Shown: positions 1-10,357, counted from the first letter of the stretch. The stretch is 64,000 nt of DNA from Ascarosepion bandense (GCA_037127315.1 JBBBDQ010001156.1:350001-414000); one strand, 5' to 3'. Translations and numbers: made by a program. The notes: a model not told the origin generated them from the letters alone.

Positions 1-240
1 GGCAGAGTTCGAATTCCAGTTGAATTCATTGCATTCACTATGCGCAAATACCCTTGAGAAAGGTATTAATCCGTTTCTTCCCTCCAGCTATTGGTACTAT
101 AGCATTGGTTGGCAACCAGTCTATCTCAGAAAGCAATGGCAAACTACGGCGGGAATATATCTTCTGCCTCCCAATCATGTTTCTTTCGAGGCCTGATCGC
201 CTAAACGTGTATCACGTATGGCACTTAAATAACTGACTAT
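1..240 (+). mobile_element. tRNA-type SINE (type I), 5' end cut by window edge
   Basis: This is the 3' part of the commonest SINE in the window. It begins inside the Pol III B box (GAGTTCGAATTCC is visible) and runs through the conserved body: the ACGCGCAAATACCC-like block, GGTATTAATCCG, the GGCAACCAGTCTA block and the terminal GTGTATCACGTATGGCAC. Comparison with the copies at 20,336, 29,319 and 55,560 shows that the stretch holding the ORF at 54-236 is SINE body and not a gene. The A box lies outside the window. The family assignment rests on internal comparison, and I do not know its published name. Confidence 0.85.
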
Positions 241-376
241 AAGCCAATATTCCAGGTTAAGACGTGTATCACGTATGGCACTTAAATAACTGACTATAAG
301 CCAATATTCCAGATTAAGACGTGTATCACGTATGGCACTTAAATAACTGACTATAAGCCAATATTCCAGATTAAGA
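205..376 (+). repeat. 57-bp tandem triplication of the SINE 3' end
   Basis: The last part of the SINE (ACGTGTATCACGTATGGCAC) plus adjacent flank ending CCAATATTCCAG is repeated three times with a 57-bp period starting at 205, 262 and 319. The copies are nearly identical, so the amplification is later than the SINE insertion. Confidence 0.9.
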
Positions 377-394
377 CACTAATTGAACATCAGA

Positions 395-705
395 AATATT
401 GTTCTACAGGTGGATGATGAGAATAAAACGGACCGAGCAAATGAGCAAGAAAAAAAGCTTTAAAAAATGGCAAGAAGTAGAAGGCTTATACATATCACCT
501 GAAAGAATGAGTTTAAATTTCTCGGTCACATAATGAAAAAAGAGGACCTGGAAAATTTGATACTGCCCAGCGTGTTTCAGTTGATGGATGCTAGTTCAAA
601 AAAGAACAAAAAGACAATATTTACAAAAAAAAAAAAAAACAGGAAATTGTGGAGAGTTCTGATCAGTAACGTCTTGAAGGGACACGGCTTTTAGAAGAAC
701 AAATC
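395..705 (+). pseudogene. RTE-like LINE 3' remnant
   Basis: Around 509-566 one frame reads EFKFLGHIMKKEDLENLIL. This matches the C-terminal block seen in the clearer RTE-like copies at 24,060 (KFLGHAMRKEGLENPIL) and 41,180 (minus strand). The segment 650-705 resembles the 3' end of the 24-kb copy (GGAGAGCC...CGTC-TGAA-GGACA-GG...AGAAG). The copy is heavily decayed, with frameshifts and an A-rich insertion, and has no coding capacity. In intact elements this is the region after the reverse transcriptase domain. Confidence 0.6.
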
Positions 706-969
706 AAACTTCAGAAATGCAAAGAATGTACATATTGTCGGTATTTTCATTGTTTTAATCAATATTGCCTCAGACTTACAGCAACATTTCTCGGAAGAAA
801 TATATTTTCTTGCAACCGAATTTTGTGATTTTAGTCTTTTATTAATGCAGAAATTTTGTAAGGACGACGGAACAGCATGACTCAGACGTTTATTTCTGAT
901 CTCTACCACTGACTGTCTCTTTCTCGTTTACGAATCACTGCGTCCACTGTTATTTTCAAAGGCGAATTT

Positions 970-970
<1 letters not shown>
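691..970. other. No feature recognised
   Basis: Apart from the end of the RTE remnant this stretch has no recognisable coding or repeat signal. Confidence 0.5.

Positions 971-1053
<83 letters not shown>
971..1053. repeat. (CA)n/(TA)n compound microsatellite
   Basis: About 60 bp of CA dinucleotides pass directly into about 20 bp of AT dinucleotides. The same CA-to-TA architecture recurs at 2,800, 5,495 and 34,800. Confidence 0.97.
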
Positions 1054-1263
1054 TTTACAAAAAATTTAATTCAAAAGGAAAAGCAGGAAGTTAAATCCCG
1101 AAAATCCAATCCTAATTAATATTAATTTTTAATATTAAAATATGATCCAGGTGGAGGCTCGATGTAATAATTATTTAAATTACAAAGCCAAATATAAAAT
1201 AAAATAAATTTCGAAGTTCAAAACCGTTGTATTATTATTTCTACATGAAATCCCTAAGAGAAA

Positions 1264-1345
1264 TTTTGCCTTTCATCGGCAACTTATACTCAAAATAAAA
1301 TAATAATATTTTATTTTGAGTGTAATTGCCGATGGAAAGCAATTT
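1264..1345. repeat. Imperfect hairpin
   Basis: The left arm TTGCCTTTCATCGGCAA plus ACTCAAAATAAAAT faces a right arm ATTTTATTTTGAGT plus TTGCCGATGGAAAGCAA. Each arm is about 36 bp with few mismatches around a short AT loop. This could be a miniature foldback element or chance AT structure. The non-AT part of the arms makes chance less likely. Confidence 0.6.
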
Positions 1346-1349
1346 ATTT

Positions 1350-1350
<1 letters not shown>

Positions 1351-1396
<46 letters not shown>
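1351..1396. repeat. (TA)n microsatellite
   Basis: An uninterrupted TA run lies directly before the family B repeat at 1,397. Confidence 0.97.
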
Positions 1397-1398
<2 letters not shown>

Positions 1399-1660
1399 CT
1401 CTTGCTTAGATTTTCTGTCTTTGTTTGCTCTACTTTCGTATTGAGCGCTTTAGTTAGGGTTTTCGTCTTGGGTTTTTTTTTTCTTTCTTACGAGTGCTTA
1501 ACTTTTTGTTCATGTACTTTATTTGTTTCTTTTTTGCTTCCCTTTTTTTCCCTCCGAGTTTGTTCTCGGTGGGTTATACAAGACGATTTAAATTATAGCT
1601 TGATTAATACTAGTTTTGGTAGAGTTAGTTCTCTTACTATTGGTATTGTTATTGCTATAG
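1397..1660 (+). repeat. Dispersed repeat family B, copy 1
   Basis: This is a ~270-300-bp T-rich sequence. It contains TTTGCTCTACTTTCGTATTG, a GCxCTTT block and a GGGTTTTTTT block that also occur at 54,711 (plus) and 49,737 (minus). All copies adjoin (TA)n, and the two plus copies are followed by (ATT)n then (TA)n, so the microsatellite looks like part of the element's tail. No protein is encoded. The ORF at 1,402-1,866 is low-complexity hydrophobic translation of this repeat plus the microsatellite. Confidence 0.65.
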
Positions 1661-1665
1661 TTAAT

Positions 1666-1674
1666 ATTACTATT

Positions 1675-1740
<66 letters not shown>
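1666..1740. repeat. (ATT)n/(TA)n compound microsatellite
   Basis: ATT trinucleotides pass into a long TA run, exactly as at 54,984-55,053 after another family B copy. Confidence 0.95.
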
Positions 1741-1743
<3 letters not shown>

Positions 1744-1865
1744 GTCATCCATACACAAGCCTGTTTCGCAGTATCACAGTTCATCAGTGTGGCTAGACAT
1801 CAATTTGCTGGGATCGAAACACGACCGATTTGGTGTCAGTCGGAGTCGCTAACCCCTGTGGAATA
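1741..1865 (-). mobile_element. tRNA-derived SINE-2, copy 1
   Basis: Read on the minus strand, this segment has a tRNA-like B box (GTGTTTCGATCCC), then ACTGATGAACTGTGATACTG, CGAAACAGG and GTATGGATGA, and ends in (TA)n. The copy at 35,951 (plus) shares the same order of blocks and also ends in a TA-rich tail. The A-box half is weak in this copy. The element is short, about 125 bp. Confidence 0.65.
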
Positions 1866-2010
1866 AGAAATTTTAACGTCTTATATATAAGCAGTGTATA
1901 CGCACACCAGTCACTGAAAGAATTCAGTTCATACCTAAAGCGCAGAAATGGTAACTGTTTATTAAAAACGTTCCTCTCTAAAGAGCTCAATTGTAATGAT
2001 AGCATATTAA

Positions 2011-2011
2011 A

Positions 2012-2060
<49 letters not shown>
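2011..2060. repeat. (TA)n microsatellite
   Basis: The TA run sits where the A-tail of the adjacent minus-strand SINE-T would be expected. It may have grown from that tail. Confidence 0.95.
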
Positions 2061-2063
<3 letters not shown>

Positions 2064-2222
2064 CATATCACCCCAGCAAGGCGGTAACGTCACTGATGTG
2101 CAGGGGGCTTCGTAAGAGTGGAAAGATTGGAAAAGAGAAAATCCGAAACCACATCCTAAACAGGCAACAAGGGATGAGCCTCTTCACCTGTTCAATAGAC
2201 GTGGGTGGAGTGTGAACCGGGA
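2061..2222 (-). mobile_element. SINE-T (tail-sharing short retroelement), single core unit
   Basis: On the minus strand this reads from GGTTCACACTCCACCCACG through GAAGAGGCTCATCCCTTG and CATCAGTGACGTTACCGCC to the tail GGGGTGATATGATT. It is homologous to 21,682 (three cores), 57,857 (four cores) and 59,074 (one core). There is no ORF. GGTTCACACTCC could serve as a degenerate Pol III B box, but I see no convincing A box. The terminal part resembles the 3' end of the Jockey/CR1-like LINE copies in this window. Confidence 0.8.
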
Positions 2223-2232
2223 TATATAATGT

Positions 2233-2413
2233 AAAGAATTTGACACTTTAACTGAGCAGGTTCATGCTGAATTCGAAGTTTCGTGACACCTTTGTTGTGA
2301 TGTCTTTACTAAAACAAACAAACAATTTTCTTGATGAGTGAAGACATCATAACGATTTCCTCACGAAATTAGAAGTCGGCGTCAACCTGCTCAGTTAAAG
2401 TGACAGATTCTTT
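2233..2413. repeat. Family C inverted-repeat element
   Basis: Imperfect inverted arms of about 75-80 bp begin AAAGAATTTGACACTTTAAC and end GTTAAAGTGACAGATTCTTT, around an AAACAAACAAAC-containing loop. Both arms carry CTGAGCAGGTT or its complement, and GACATCA. One arm (TTTAACTGACCAGGTTCAGG) recurs at 44,427. It could be a foldback or MITE, or two inverted copies of a shorter repeat. Confidence 0.7.
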
Positions 2414-2799
2414 GCATCAAACCTATGAACCCGTTATCCCAACCCCAATATTTAACATGATAAAAAATCTGTTTGCCAAAATACATTTTTTCAGTAAAAC
2501 TACCGAAAAAACGCCAAAACAGCTATCTTGGCGCTAAACGTTATCAAAACTCAACTCTCTATATATATTACGTATAAAAAATTCAAATCTTTCAAGATAT
2601 TATGGCCATTTCAACTGAACACAGGGTTAAAGCATGAAAAAATGAAATGACTATACGATTTTGAAAATTTGCCTCTTTTTAATGTAACAAGTAAATAATT
2701 TTAATTACAATTGCCGTCAGGCTGAATCAGTTTTATTATTCAATTTCTAATAATAATTATTAATAGGATCTCTTTGGGATTTTATCGTCAAGTCGCATC
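2414..2799. other. No feature recognised
   Basis: AT-rich sequence without recognisable homology to other parts of the window. Confidence 0.5.
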
Positions 2800-2873
2800 C
2801 TTATACACACACACACACACACACACTCTATATATATATATATATATATATATACTGTAATGGTTATTACAAT

Positions 2874-2916
<43 letters not shown>
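2800..2916. repeat. (CA)n/(TA)n microsatellites
   Basis: Two TA runs, the first preceded by CA repeats, are separated by GTAATGGTTATTACAATG. The short spacer is itself nearly palindromic. Confidence 0.95.
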
Positions 2917-2917
<1 letters not shown>

Positions 2918-3057
2918 TAAGGAGGTGAAAGTACAGGTAAATTAAAACCTACCCTTCATGCATACACTTTTATAAAGAGCGCTCGATACAAAGTAGAGAT
3001 TAATAATGTAATTTTATAATAGTTTATAAAAGTATTATAATAATGTAATATTATAAT

Positions 3058-3125
3058 AGATTATAAAAGCTTTATATCACTGCACAAAAATGTTCATGTT
3101 TCAGAACAATACTGTTCTTCTTCAG
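3058..3125 (+). repeat. Short dispersed repeat, also at 4,500-4,580
   Basis: The block TTATAAAAGC..TATATCACT.CACAAAAA followed by GTTCATGTTTCAGAACA occurs here and again at 4,510-4,578. It is two members of a short, non-coding repeat about 1.45 kb apart. Confidence 0.75.
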
Positions 3126-4490
3126 GTGATATTTTCAGGTGGAAGATTTTAATGGATTTTCAAGATGAGAATATGATTATTTTTATTGGGAAAAGTAGCT
3201 GAAGTGTTAACAAGTGGAGAAACCCAGGTGCTAATTATATTGAGTACAAAATTCTTTTTAGGCAAATTTGTCAAAATTAATTAGTTAAAATATCTGTCAA
3301 TGAGTTTTGACGATGTGCCTCCACCCTGGTCAAAATGTGGCCTTAACAATTTCTGAATTACCAGGGCAGTTGATAAAAGAAGGTAGACAAAGGGAGGCAG
3401 TATATTCCCCACTTCTATTGGAAGTGGAACTAATTAAATATAATTGTTAAAAGTTATACACTGAGGGAAATGAAAACCTTACACCCTTCTTTCCCACTCC
3501 AGTCGGGGTTCTTGTTTAACAAAATCAGAATGCAATGCAAGACTTAGTCGGCTCCCGTATTGAGAGATTAGAAATACGGTAGGCCTAAAACTCAACTACA
3601 GTTAGAAATAAGAGGAAGACGATTACAGAGGTATATTGTAAATTCAATAAACTGGAGGTTGAATATCCGATCGTCCCAAAAAAATAATACACCACGAATA
3701 TTATCGTGCAACTGTAATACCAGCCAACTGATATTTTCGTCACTTATTTTGACTTGCTTGTAATCTTGTAATTATTCGATATATAGAAATATATATAAAA
3801 ATGTAAACCGTGTCGTTGCGGGCTTTACATCATATACCAACCTTTGACATGCCCGGATCATCCTCATCAAGTGGTAATAAGCGGTAATGCTTTGGTAAGT
3901 CTTAGATCAACCACACAACGTGGGCAGAACCGGCTAAAAGTCAGGGGTTTGTATTATAATTGTATTATTTGAGTGGAAAAGAAAGAAACAAAGGAGGTAA
4001 GTAAGAGAGTGAGAAAGAAAGAAATGAACAGCGGAATCTGTATTAATCAGTGTTTAAGAATTCAAGTATCGTTTTCAATGACAGAATGTAGTCATTTTGA
4101 GAAGATTCATTAACATTTACATACATTTAAATAGTTCTTCCTATAAAATAACATTCATGTAGTCATTAAGTCACGTAGATTAGAATTATTTATATGATTT
4201 AAGATGACAAGTTTTTCTAAAAGACATAAGTTATCTGTCTCCTTTTCCATTATAAAATTTAGTTTTAGCGATGATATTCCAGGTGATAATTGGAGTATTA
4301 TGTTTTTAATTTCCAATATTATATGGAAAAGCGGTTTTTGTGCTGTATTTTCCTTTGATTAAAGACAACATATGGTTAGAGAAACGCTATTTCCATTATA
4401 TATAGCTGCTTTAAATAGAATTTAACATCATCATCACTCTAATGAATGCAAGCTCTACAAAAAAAGTTTTTCAGACATACACTGGCTAAT
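3126..4490. other. No feature recognised
   Basis: About 1.4 kb of AT-rich sequence. I see no coding remnant, tandem repeat or terminal repeat. It may be unique intergenic DNA or an unrecognised old element. Confidence 0.5.
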
Positions 4491-4499
4491 CAATGAACA

Positions 4500-4602
4500 G
4501 GTCTTATTGTAATTTTGATTAATACAGTAGCTTATAAAAGCATTATATCACTACACAAAAAGTTCATGTTTCAGAACATATATATATATATATATATATA
4601 CA
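4500..4602 (+). repeat. Second copy of the 3,058 repeat with (TA)n tail
   Basis: It matches 3,058-3,115 and then runs into a TA microsatellite at 4,579-4,600. Confidence 0.75.
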
Positions 4603-4950
4603 TATCAGTATTAATAAAACAATAACTTGGAAAGTCACATTAAAAGATATTCTCACTATGAATGAAAAATATATTTTGCAAAATAACAGCAAAATTTAAT
4701 TATTCTTCCGTACTGAAAATTTATTATTTACAAACAAATCTTACATCTTACAGATAATTGATAACATTTTCAGTTCTTCGTAAAAATGACTTATCTTTTG
4801 TGGCCCATTTTTGGAATCTACATAAAAATGAAATTGCCATTTCCTATCCACCGGAACAATTGAAAATCGGATGGTGAATATACCTGGTGAATACGGCGTT
4901 GGCAGGTGGAATTCACATTTAAGCGTTTCCAAGTAATTTTTCACCCGCTT
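4603..4950. other. No feature recognised
   Basis: The minus-strand ORF at 4,741-5,088 spans a TA run and has no recognisable domain, so I do not call a gene here. Confidence 0.5.

Positions 4951-4951
<1 letters not shown>

Positions 4952-4995
<44 letters not shown>
4952..4995. repeat. (TA)n microsatellite
   Basis: Pure TA run. Similar runs lie at 5,216-5,252 and 5,496-5,541, the last followed by (GT)n to about 5,572. Confidence 0.97.
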
Positions 4996-4997
<2 letters not shown>

Positions 4998-5214
4998 GTA
5001 AACTTATTACTATACTCATTTCGAAAAATACGCCGAGTACATACGTGGAAGGAAAATAATGGTTGTAAAAAAGGAAAGAGCTAAGCAAGTGAACATCAGT
5101 TAAAGTACGTAGCCCAAAGAAAATATCCGAGAGGAGTAATCTATAACAAAATAAAAAAATGGAGATCCGGTTAGGTGAAACCTTGGTAGGTTTGTTGGCT
5201 CTTTAGGTTATTTA

Positions 5215-5215
<1 letters not shown>

Positions 5216-5254
<39 letters not shown>

Positions 5255-5491
5255 TAAATGTAGTAAAAATTAATGAGTTGGCAGGCCACTGTTTGTAGTG
5301 ATTTATTTATTAAGAGTTCTCGGTACTTAGTGGAGCATTATATATGGTAATACTTTTATTTTAAGTTTATTAAAAACATAGTCCAATACAGGAGCCGGTG
5401 TATTTCGGTACTATCTTATTAGAACCTAGTTACTCAAACACAACGGCTCTTGTGTTTTAGTAAATTATGCTTTTATTATAAAATAAAATAT

Positions 5492-5546
<55 letters not shown>

Positions 5547-5575
5547 GTGTGTGTGTGTGTTTGTGTGTGTGTTCG
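5216..5575. repeat. TA and TA/GT microsatellites with spacer
   Basis: There is a TA run at 5,216-5,252, then AT-rich spacer without features, then a TA run that becomes GT-rich at 5,541-5,572. Confidence 0.9.
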
Positions 5576-7250
5576 TGTTTGTTTTGTTTTTTTCAATCTG
5601 TGTTTTATTCTTGGCTGTAAACGGTGAGGCAAACAGTGGATCGTTCTTTTCAGACCATTTCATATTCTCTCCGCTCTGCTAAGGGATTTGTGTCATTTCC
5701 CGTGGCACCTGCCAGTTTTAATCTTCCCTGTCCTGGCGATTCAAATATTAGCATCAAAATCCAGATCAGCGACCAAATCACTCTTCTTTAATTTGGATGA
5801 TCAATTTGTTATTCGTCAATCTTCATTATTGTCTTTGTTTCTTTTCATTTGATATACGCGAAGAAACGATAGGAATTAAAATGGCGAGGAAGCAGAAAGA
5901 GAGATGGATGGTGACGACTAAAAAATAAAAATAAAAACAACGGCGACACGGACGAGCAAAGGACGTGAGAAATTGAGAAAATTAAAACAGGTAAAAAAAA
6001 AGGGTTTTAGAATGAAAGAAGTGGAAGGAGAAATACGAGAGGTATGCAGGTAAAAGAGATAGAAATATTAAAAAGATGGTGTGAGGTGAGACAAAATTTA
6101 AAAGCAAAAGAGAAAGAGAGATAAATAGGAAAAGAATCGACAAATAAGAGAGACAATATACGAGCGAATAATATGAATGGGTCTGGTATGAGAGGTTAAA
6201 GAAAACTGAATGGAACATTAGAATAAAGAGACTGATTAAAATATTTAACATTTTTTTAAATATGTGGCGTTTGAACACGTGATTTCCTTTCACAGTGGAT
6301 TGGAATCTATCATATATGCATATTTCGAAAGGATAGCCTACTAAGGGGTTTTCTATCCGATCGTTTCATGGATGTGATCATTTCAATCTTTTTAAGTAAA
6401 AATGAATACTGAAAACAACGATATGCATTTTCGTTATTTGATACTCTTCAACGCAAAGAAATGAAAAAACAAAAAAAACAAACCCTATACAAAAACAAAA
6501 AGATATGGGCCGTTAATGAAGACTTTAGCATAATTTAGAACAGGTTTTCTCGACCTGGACGATATCGTCCACCAGTAGGCGATTACAAATTTTCCTTGGG
6601 TGATGAGCAATTGCAGAGAAAATAGTGGGCGAGTGGAAATTTTAGTGCACGACATTGAATTTTGTGTAGTAAAAAGTATTTTAACATATGCTGTCTAAAA
6701 ACATATATTACAATGATGTATGCGAAAAACATGTATTAAACAAACAAAACAAAACAAAAAATTTAAAAAAAATAAGAGGCTCATGAGGAACAACTCGCTC
6801 ACATGGGTGATTGGGTCGTGATAGTGTTTAGCTAGGTATAGGATAGTTAAGTGAGTACCACCCTCTACCCCTCCCCTTTTCGGCCTTGTGCCACAATTTT
6901 GTATTTCTTACAAAATAAATATTGACATCGAGAGATCCGCGAGATAACGTCAGATACTGAGAGATACCGAGAGATACAGCGTCAGTAGTTCATAGTAGCT
7001 CCGATCTCCACTCAGCCAGAATATTGTTACACAGCAACCGTCTGCTTCCGACCTTTATATACTAATTCTACTACGGCTTCACTTCAGAGAGATTGTATAT
7101 ATTCGTCTTACTAACTGTATTCATGGATTACAAACCTGCGTTCAAGTTTGTATTCTTTACTTTTAATATACTTATTTTTCTATCTCAAATTCTGTTGTTC
7201 CTTTATCTTGTGCGGTTCTCATTTTCGGCATCCACAACTGTCATTTTTTA
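5576..7250. other. Non-coding stretch; possible hAT-like terminus at 6,543
   Basis: No coding remnant is visible. The strand has an A+G bias at about 5,880-6,200. At about 6,543-6,580 the sequence CAGGTTTTCTCGACCTGG followed by ACGATATCGTCCACCAG is reminiscent of CAG-starting hAT/MITE ends, but I find no matching right end. The hydrophobic plus-strand ORFs at 7,093-7,360 look like low-complexity AT translation. Confidence 0.35.
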
Positions 7251-7255
7251 TAGTT

Positions 7256-8600
7256 TTGAAAATGTTAGTATTATTCAATTTGTACTTCCAACGAAATAAT
7301 ATTCAATGGAGTTGTGCAAAGAACTTGTATAAAAAGAGGAGGCTAAATCAAAATAATTGAAGCAAATACATAGTTAAGATATAAAACTCGTAAAATCAAA
7401 TTTTTGTTTATTTTCTATGATTTTCAGAAGGCTCATTAACATTCGAATCGCTCTTCCGACAAAATATTATTTAATGAAGAAATGCAAACGACCTTTATGA
7501 AAAAGGAGGCTAAATGAAAATAATTCTGTGAAATTCCATATAAGTTATAATCCCAGAAAAGGGAATATATTGTTTTCTATAGTTTAGAGGAAATTCATTA
7601 GCATTCAAATAGTTCTCTCGACGAAATAACATTTAATGAAGATATCCTAAGAACCTGTATAGAAACAATGCGACTTAACAGAAATAATTGTGTCTAATTC
7701 CAAGATAAAATACAAATCCGGCAAAAACTAATATTTAGGTATATTAAATATTTTGAGTAAAATCTTTAACATTCAAATAATACTTTCGACGAAATAACAT
7801 TCAATGAAATTATGCAAATGACCTGCATAAAAAAGAGAGCTAAATGGAAATGTTTGGGTCAAATTCAAAGATAAATAATAATTCCTGTAAAAAAAAAGCG
7901 ATATTTTGGCATTTTCTATAGTTTCTATGTGTCATTAACATACAAATCGTACTTGCGACGAAATAACTTTCAAAGAACGTGTATAAAAAGAGGAGAATAA
8001 ATGAAAATGATTCAGACGAATTCAAAGATAAGATATAACTCTGTACAATCGAATATTTTCTTTAAATTTTTTATGGTTTTGAGAAAGGCCAGTAACATTG
8101 AAATAGTTCTTAAGACGGAATAATATTCAATAGAGATATGCAAAAAATCTGTATAAAAAGAAAACTAATTACAATTATAATATATATATTATAATTATAA
8201 TAGAAAACTAAAAATAATTGGGGCAAATGACAAGATAATATATAAAACCCTTAAAAACTGCATAGAAACAGGAGGTTAAATGAAAATATTTTGGTCAGAT
8301 TCCAAGATACGATATAAATCCCGTAAAAACTAATAATTTGGAATATCAAATATTTCAGAGGCTAAATAAAAATAGCTGGTTAAATTCAAGGATAAGATAT
8401 AAAAATTATAAAATCGAATATTTCTAATAGTTTTGAGAAAGGTCATTAACATTCAAATTGTTCTTCTGACAAAATTATATTCACTGGATATATGCTACGA
8501 ACTTCTATAAAAAAGGAGGCTAGATGAAAATAATCGGGACAAATTCGAAAATTAATTTATAAACCTAAAAAAAACAAAACAAAAAAAAACGAATATTTTA
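7256..8600 (+). repeat. Degenerate ~180-bp tandem repeat array
   Basis: About seven diverged units share the order: (C/T)ATTAACATTCAAAT, CGACGAAATAA(C/T)ATT, AATGAAGATATGCAAA, CCTGTATAAAAA.GAGGCTAAATG, AAATAATT, AAGATAAGATATAAA, and a T-rich ATTTTCTATAGTTTTGAGA. Spacing is about 165-185 bp, with deletions in some units (7,680 and 8,150-8,400). No ORF is shared by the units. The inner half of the palindrome at 8,626-8,915 is another unit of this family, so array and palindrome share an origin. Confidence 0.8.
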
Positions 8601-8625
8601 GTTAATACTACCTCATCCCAGAAAT

Positions 8626-8915
8626 ATACTACCTCATCCCAGAAATATAGACAAAAGGTTACTAATTACGGGATTTATATTCTATCTCGGAATTAGACAA
8701 AATTATTTCCATTTAGCCTCCATTTTATACAGGTTATTTGCATATCTTCATTGATTTTTAATGACATTCTCAAATGTCATTAAAAATCAATGAAGATATG
8801 CAAATAACCTGTATAAAATGGAGGCTAAATGGAAATAATTTTGTCTAATTCCGAGATAGAATATAAATCCCGTAATTAGTAACCTTTTGTCTATATTTCT
8901 GGGATGAGGTAGTAT
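8626..8915. repeat. Perfect palindrome, 143-bp arms with 4-bp loop
   Basis: The arms 8,626-8,768 and 8,773-8,915 are exact reverse complements in my base-by-base comparison, separated by CTCA. The outer part of each arm is TACTACCTCATCCCAGAAAT and the inner part is one unit of the 7.3-8.6 kb tandem family. A partial extra copy of the outer part (CTACCTCATCCCAGAAATA) precedes the left arm at 8,609. It would form a very stable cruciform or hairpin. Confidence 0.95.
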
Positions 8916-8928
8916 TTACACTATTTAT

Positions 8929-9129
8929 ATTATTCGGACTATTATCTTCATCTTTGCTGTCCTTTGTACGAAATGTAACTTAGAGTCGGGTTAGAGGGAG
9001 ACAACTCATGACTACCAAAGTTGATTCGCAGAAAGGAATGAGAACGATATACCCCATTGATCGGAGCGTACAGCTGCCGAAACCTAGTACAAATGACAAC
9101 AAAGATGAAGACAATAGTCGGAATAATGT
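8929..9129. mobile_element. Family A MITE (TIR element), short copy
   Basis: The left end ATTATTCGGACTATTATCTT faces a right end whose complement reads ATTATTCCGACTATTGTCTT. The similarity continues through CATCTTTG.TGTC.TTTGTAC, about 42 bp. The interior carries AGAGGGAGACAACTCATGAC and GAATGAGAACGATATA, shared with 27,020-27,285 and 56,819-57,427. No transposase is encoded. The superfamily is not determined because the target-site duplication is unclear. Confidence 0.75.
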
Positions 9130-9470
9130 CAATAGTATAGTAATATTTTGTTATTTTTTTATTGTTTTGAGAAAAGTCTGTGACATTGAAATAGTTCTCC
9201 AAATAAAATAAAAGAAAACAAAGCAAAAAAAAAAAGGAAACTTGGTAAGAAAAATTAAGAAGTTACACCAAGATAATTTTTATTTATTATAAATTTTATT
9301 TACTTTTTCATCAATTTGGCCATCTTTAATTGACCATGTAGTACTCGTTGAAATATAATTTACTAATTACTTTATATGTTTGAATATTTACTATTAATGT
9401 GCGTAGTGGAAAATATTTTCATATGGAATTCGAGGATGACGCGAAAAGGCTTGGTAATCCTCGGTTTATA
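9130..9470. other. No feature recognised
   Basis: AT-rich sequence with no shared blocks that I could recognise. Confidence 0.5.
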
Positions 9471-9765
9471 GTCAGTCAGTTAAATGCCATACGTGATACA
9501 CGCTTGGACGATCATGTCTCGAAAGAGACATGACTGACTGGGCAGAAGATTATCCCGAAGTAGGTTGCTGTTGCTTTCTGTGGTAGACTGGTTTCCGACA
9601 ATGGTTATACAACTCAATCTGTCCTGTTATTTAACCCATAACTGGAGGAAAGAGACGGATTATTACCTTTCCCAAAGGTAAGTGAATGCAAGGAATTCAA
9701 CTGGAATTCGAACTCAGCTCCCTGATTTGTTGTTCGGGGTCGATATCCACTGCACCACAATAGTA
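9471..9765 (-). mobile_element. tRNA-type SINE (type I), minus strand
   Basis: Read on the minus strand it has the A box TGGTGCAGTGG, the B box GAGTTCGAATTCC, the conserved body and the 3' end GTGTATCACGTATGGCA. It is nearly full length, about 295 bp. It is slightly shortened near the ACGCGCAAATACC block, where GGTAAGTGAATG replaces the longer form. Confidence 0.9.
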
Positions 9766-10070
9766 AGTGTTCAAAAATTTCATTTTGATTTAAAGGGCCG
9801 ACAACATTCATGCAGACCTGCGGTAGACTGGTTGCCGACAAAGGCTATAGAACTCAATCTGTCCTGTTATTTAACCCATAACTGGAGGAAAGAGACGGAT
9901 TATTACCTTTCCCAAGGGTATTTGCGCGTAAGTGAATGCAAGGAATTCAACTGGAATTCAAACTCGGCTCCCTGATTTATCATCCCAAGCTGATATCCAC
10001 TGCACCACAATAGTAAGTGTTCAAAAATTTTATTTTGACTCAGAAGGCCGAGAACATTCATGCAGACCTG
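9581..10070. repeat. 240/250-bp direct duplication of SINE plus 5' flank
   Basis: The units 9,581-9,820 and 9,821-10,070 both contain the SINE from its middle to its tRNA head, plus the same ~55-bp host flank (AATAGTAAGTGTTCAAAAAT to TTCATGCAGACCTG). Shared flanking DNA shows a tandem duplication after insertion and not two insertions. The second SINE portion is 9,821-10,012. Confidence 0.9.
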
Positions 10071-10357
10071 CGGTCTTTGATGATGAAGCATTAAAAATAA
10101 TTTAAGTCATTCGCTTGAATTGATTTGATTTCTCTGTTTTTCTGCATAATAATTACTCATCTGTCTTTTAACGGCGAAAATTAATATTCTTCGGTGTTTA
10201 GACGCAGTAAAAATATGTGATATACAATTTTCAGAATTGAATACATGGTAGTTGATATTAACCTTTGTATATATATATGTGTCTGTATGAACATAATTAC
10301 TAGAGTTGTCGATATACCTTACGTTGTCGTATTTTTGAAATTTTAGTTTGGAATATA
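10071..10357. other. No feature recognised
   Basis: AT-rich sequence without recognisable features. Confidence 0.5.

Noticed and set aside
1741..1865. Exon-like segment next to GT/AG dinucleotides
   Set aside because: The segment matches a repeated tRNA-like element elsewhere, so the splice-like dinucleotides are chance.
6543..6600. hAT transposon left end
   Set aside because: The CAG-starting, TTCTC-ACCTGG-like terminus is suggestive, but I found no matching right end or 8-bp target duplication.
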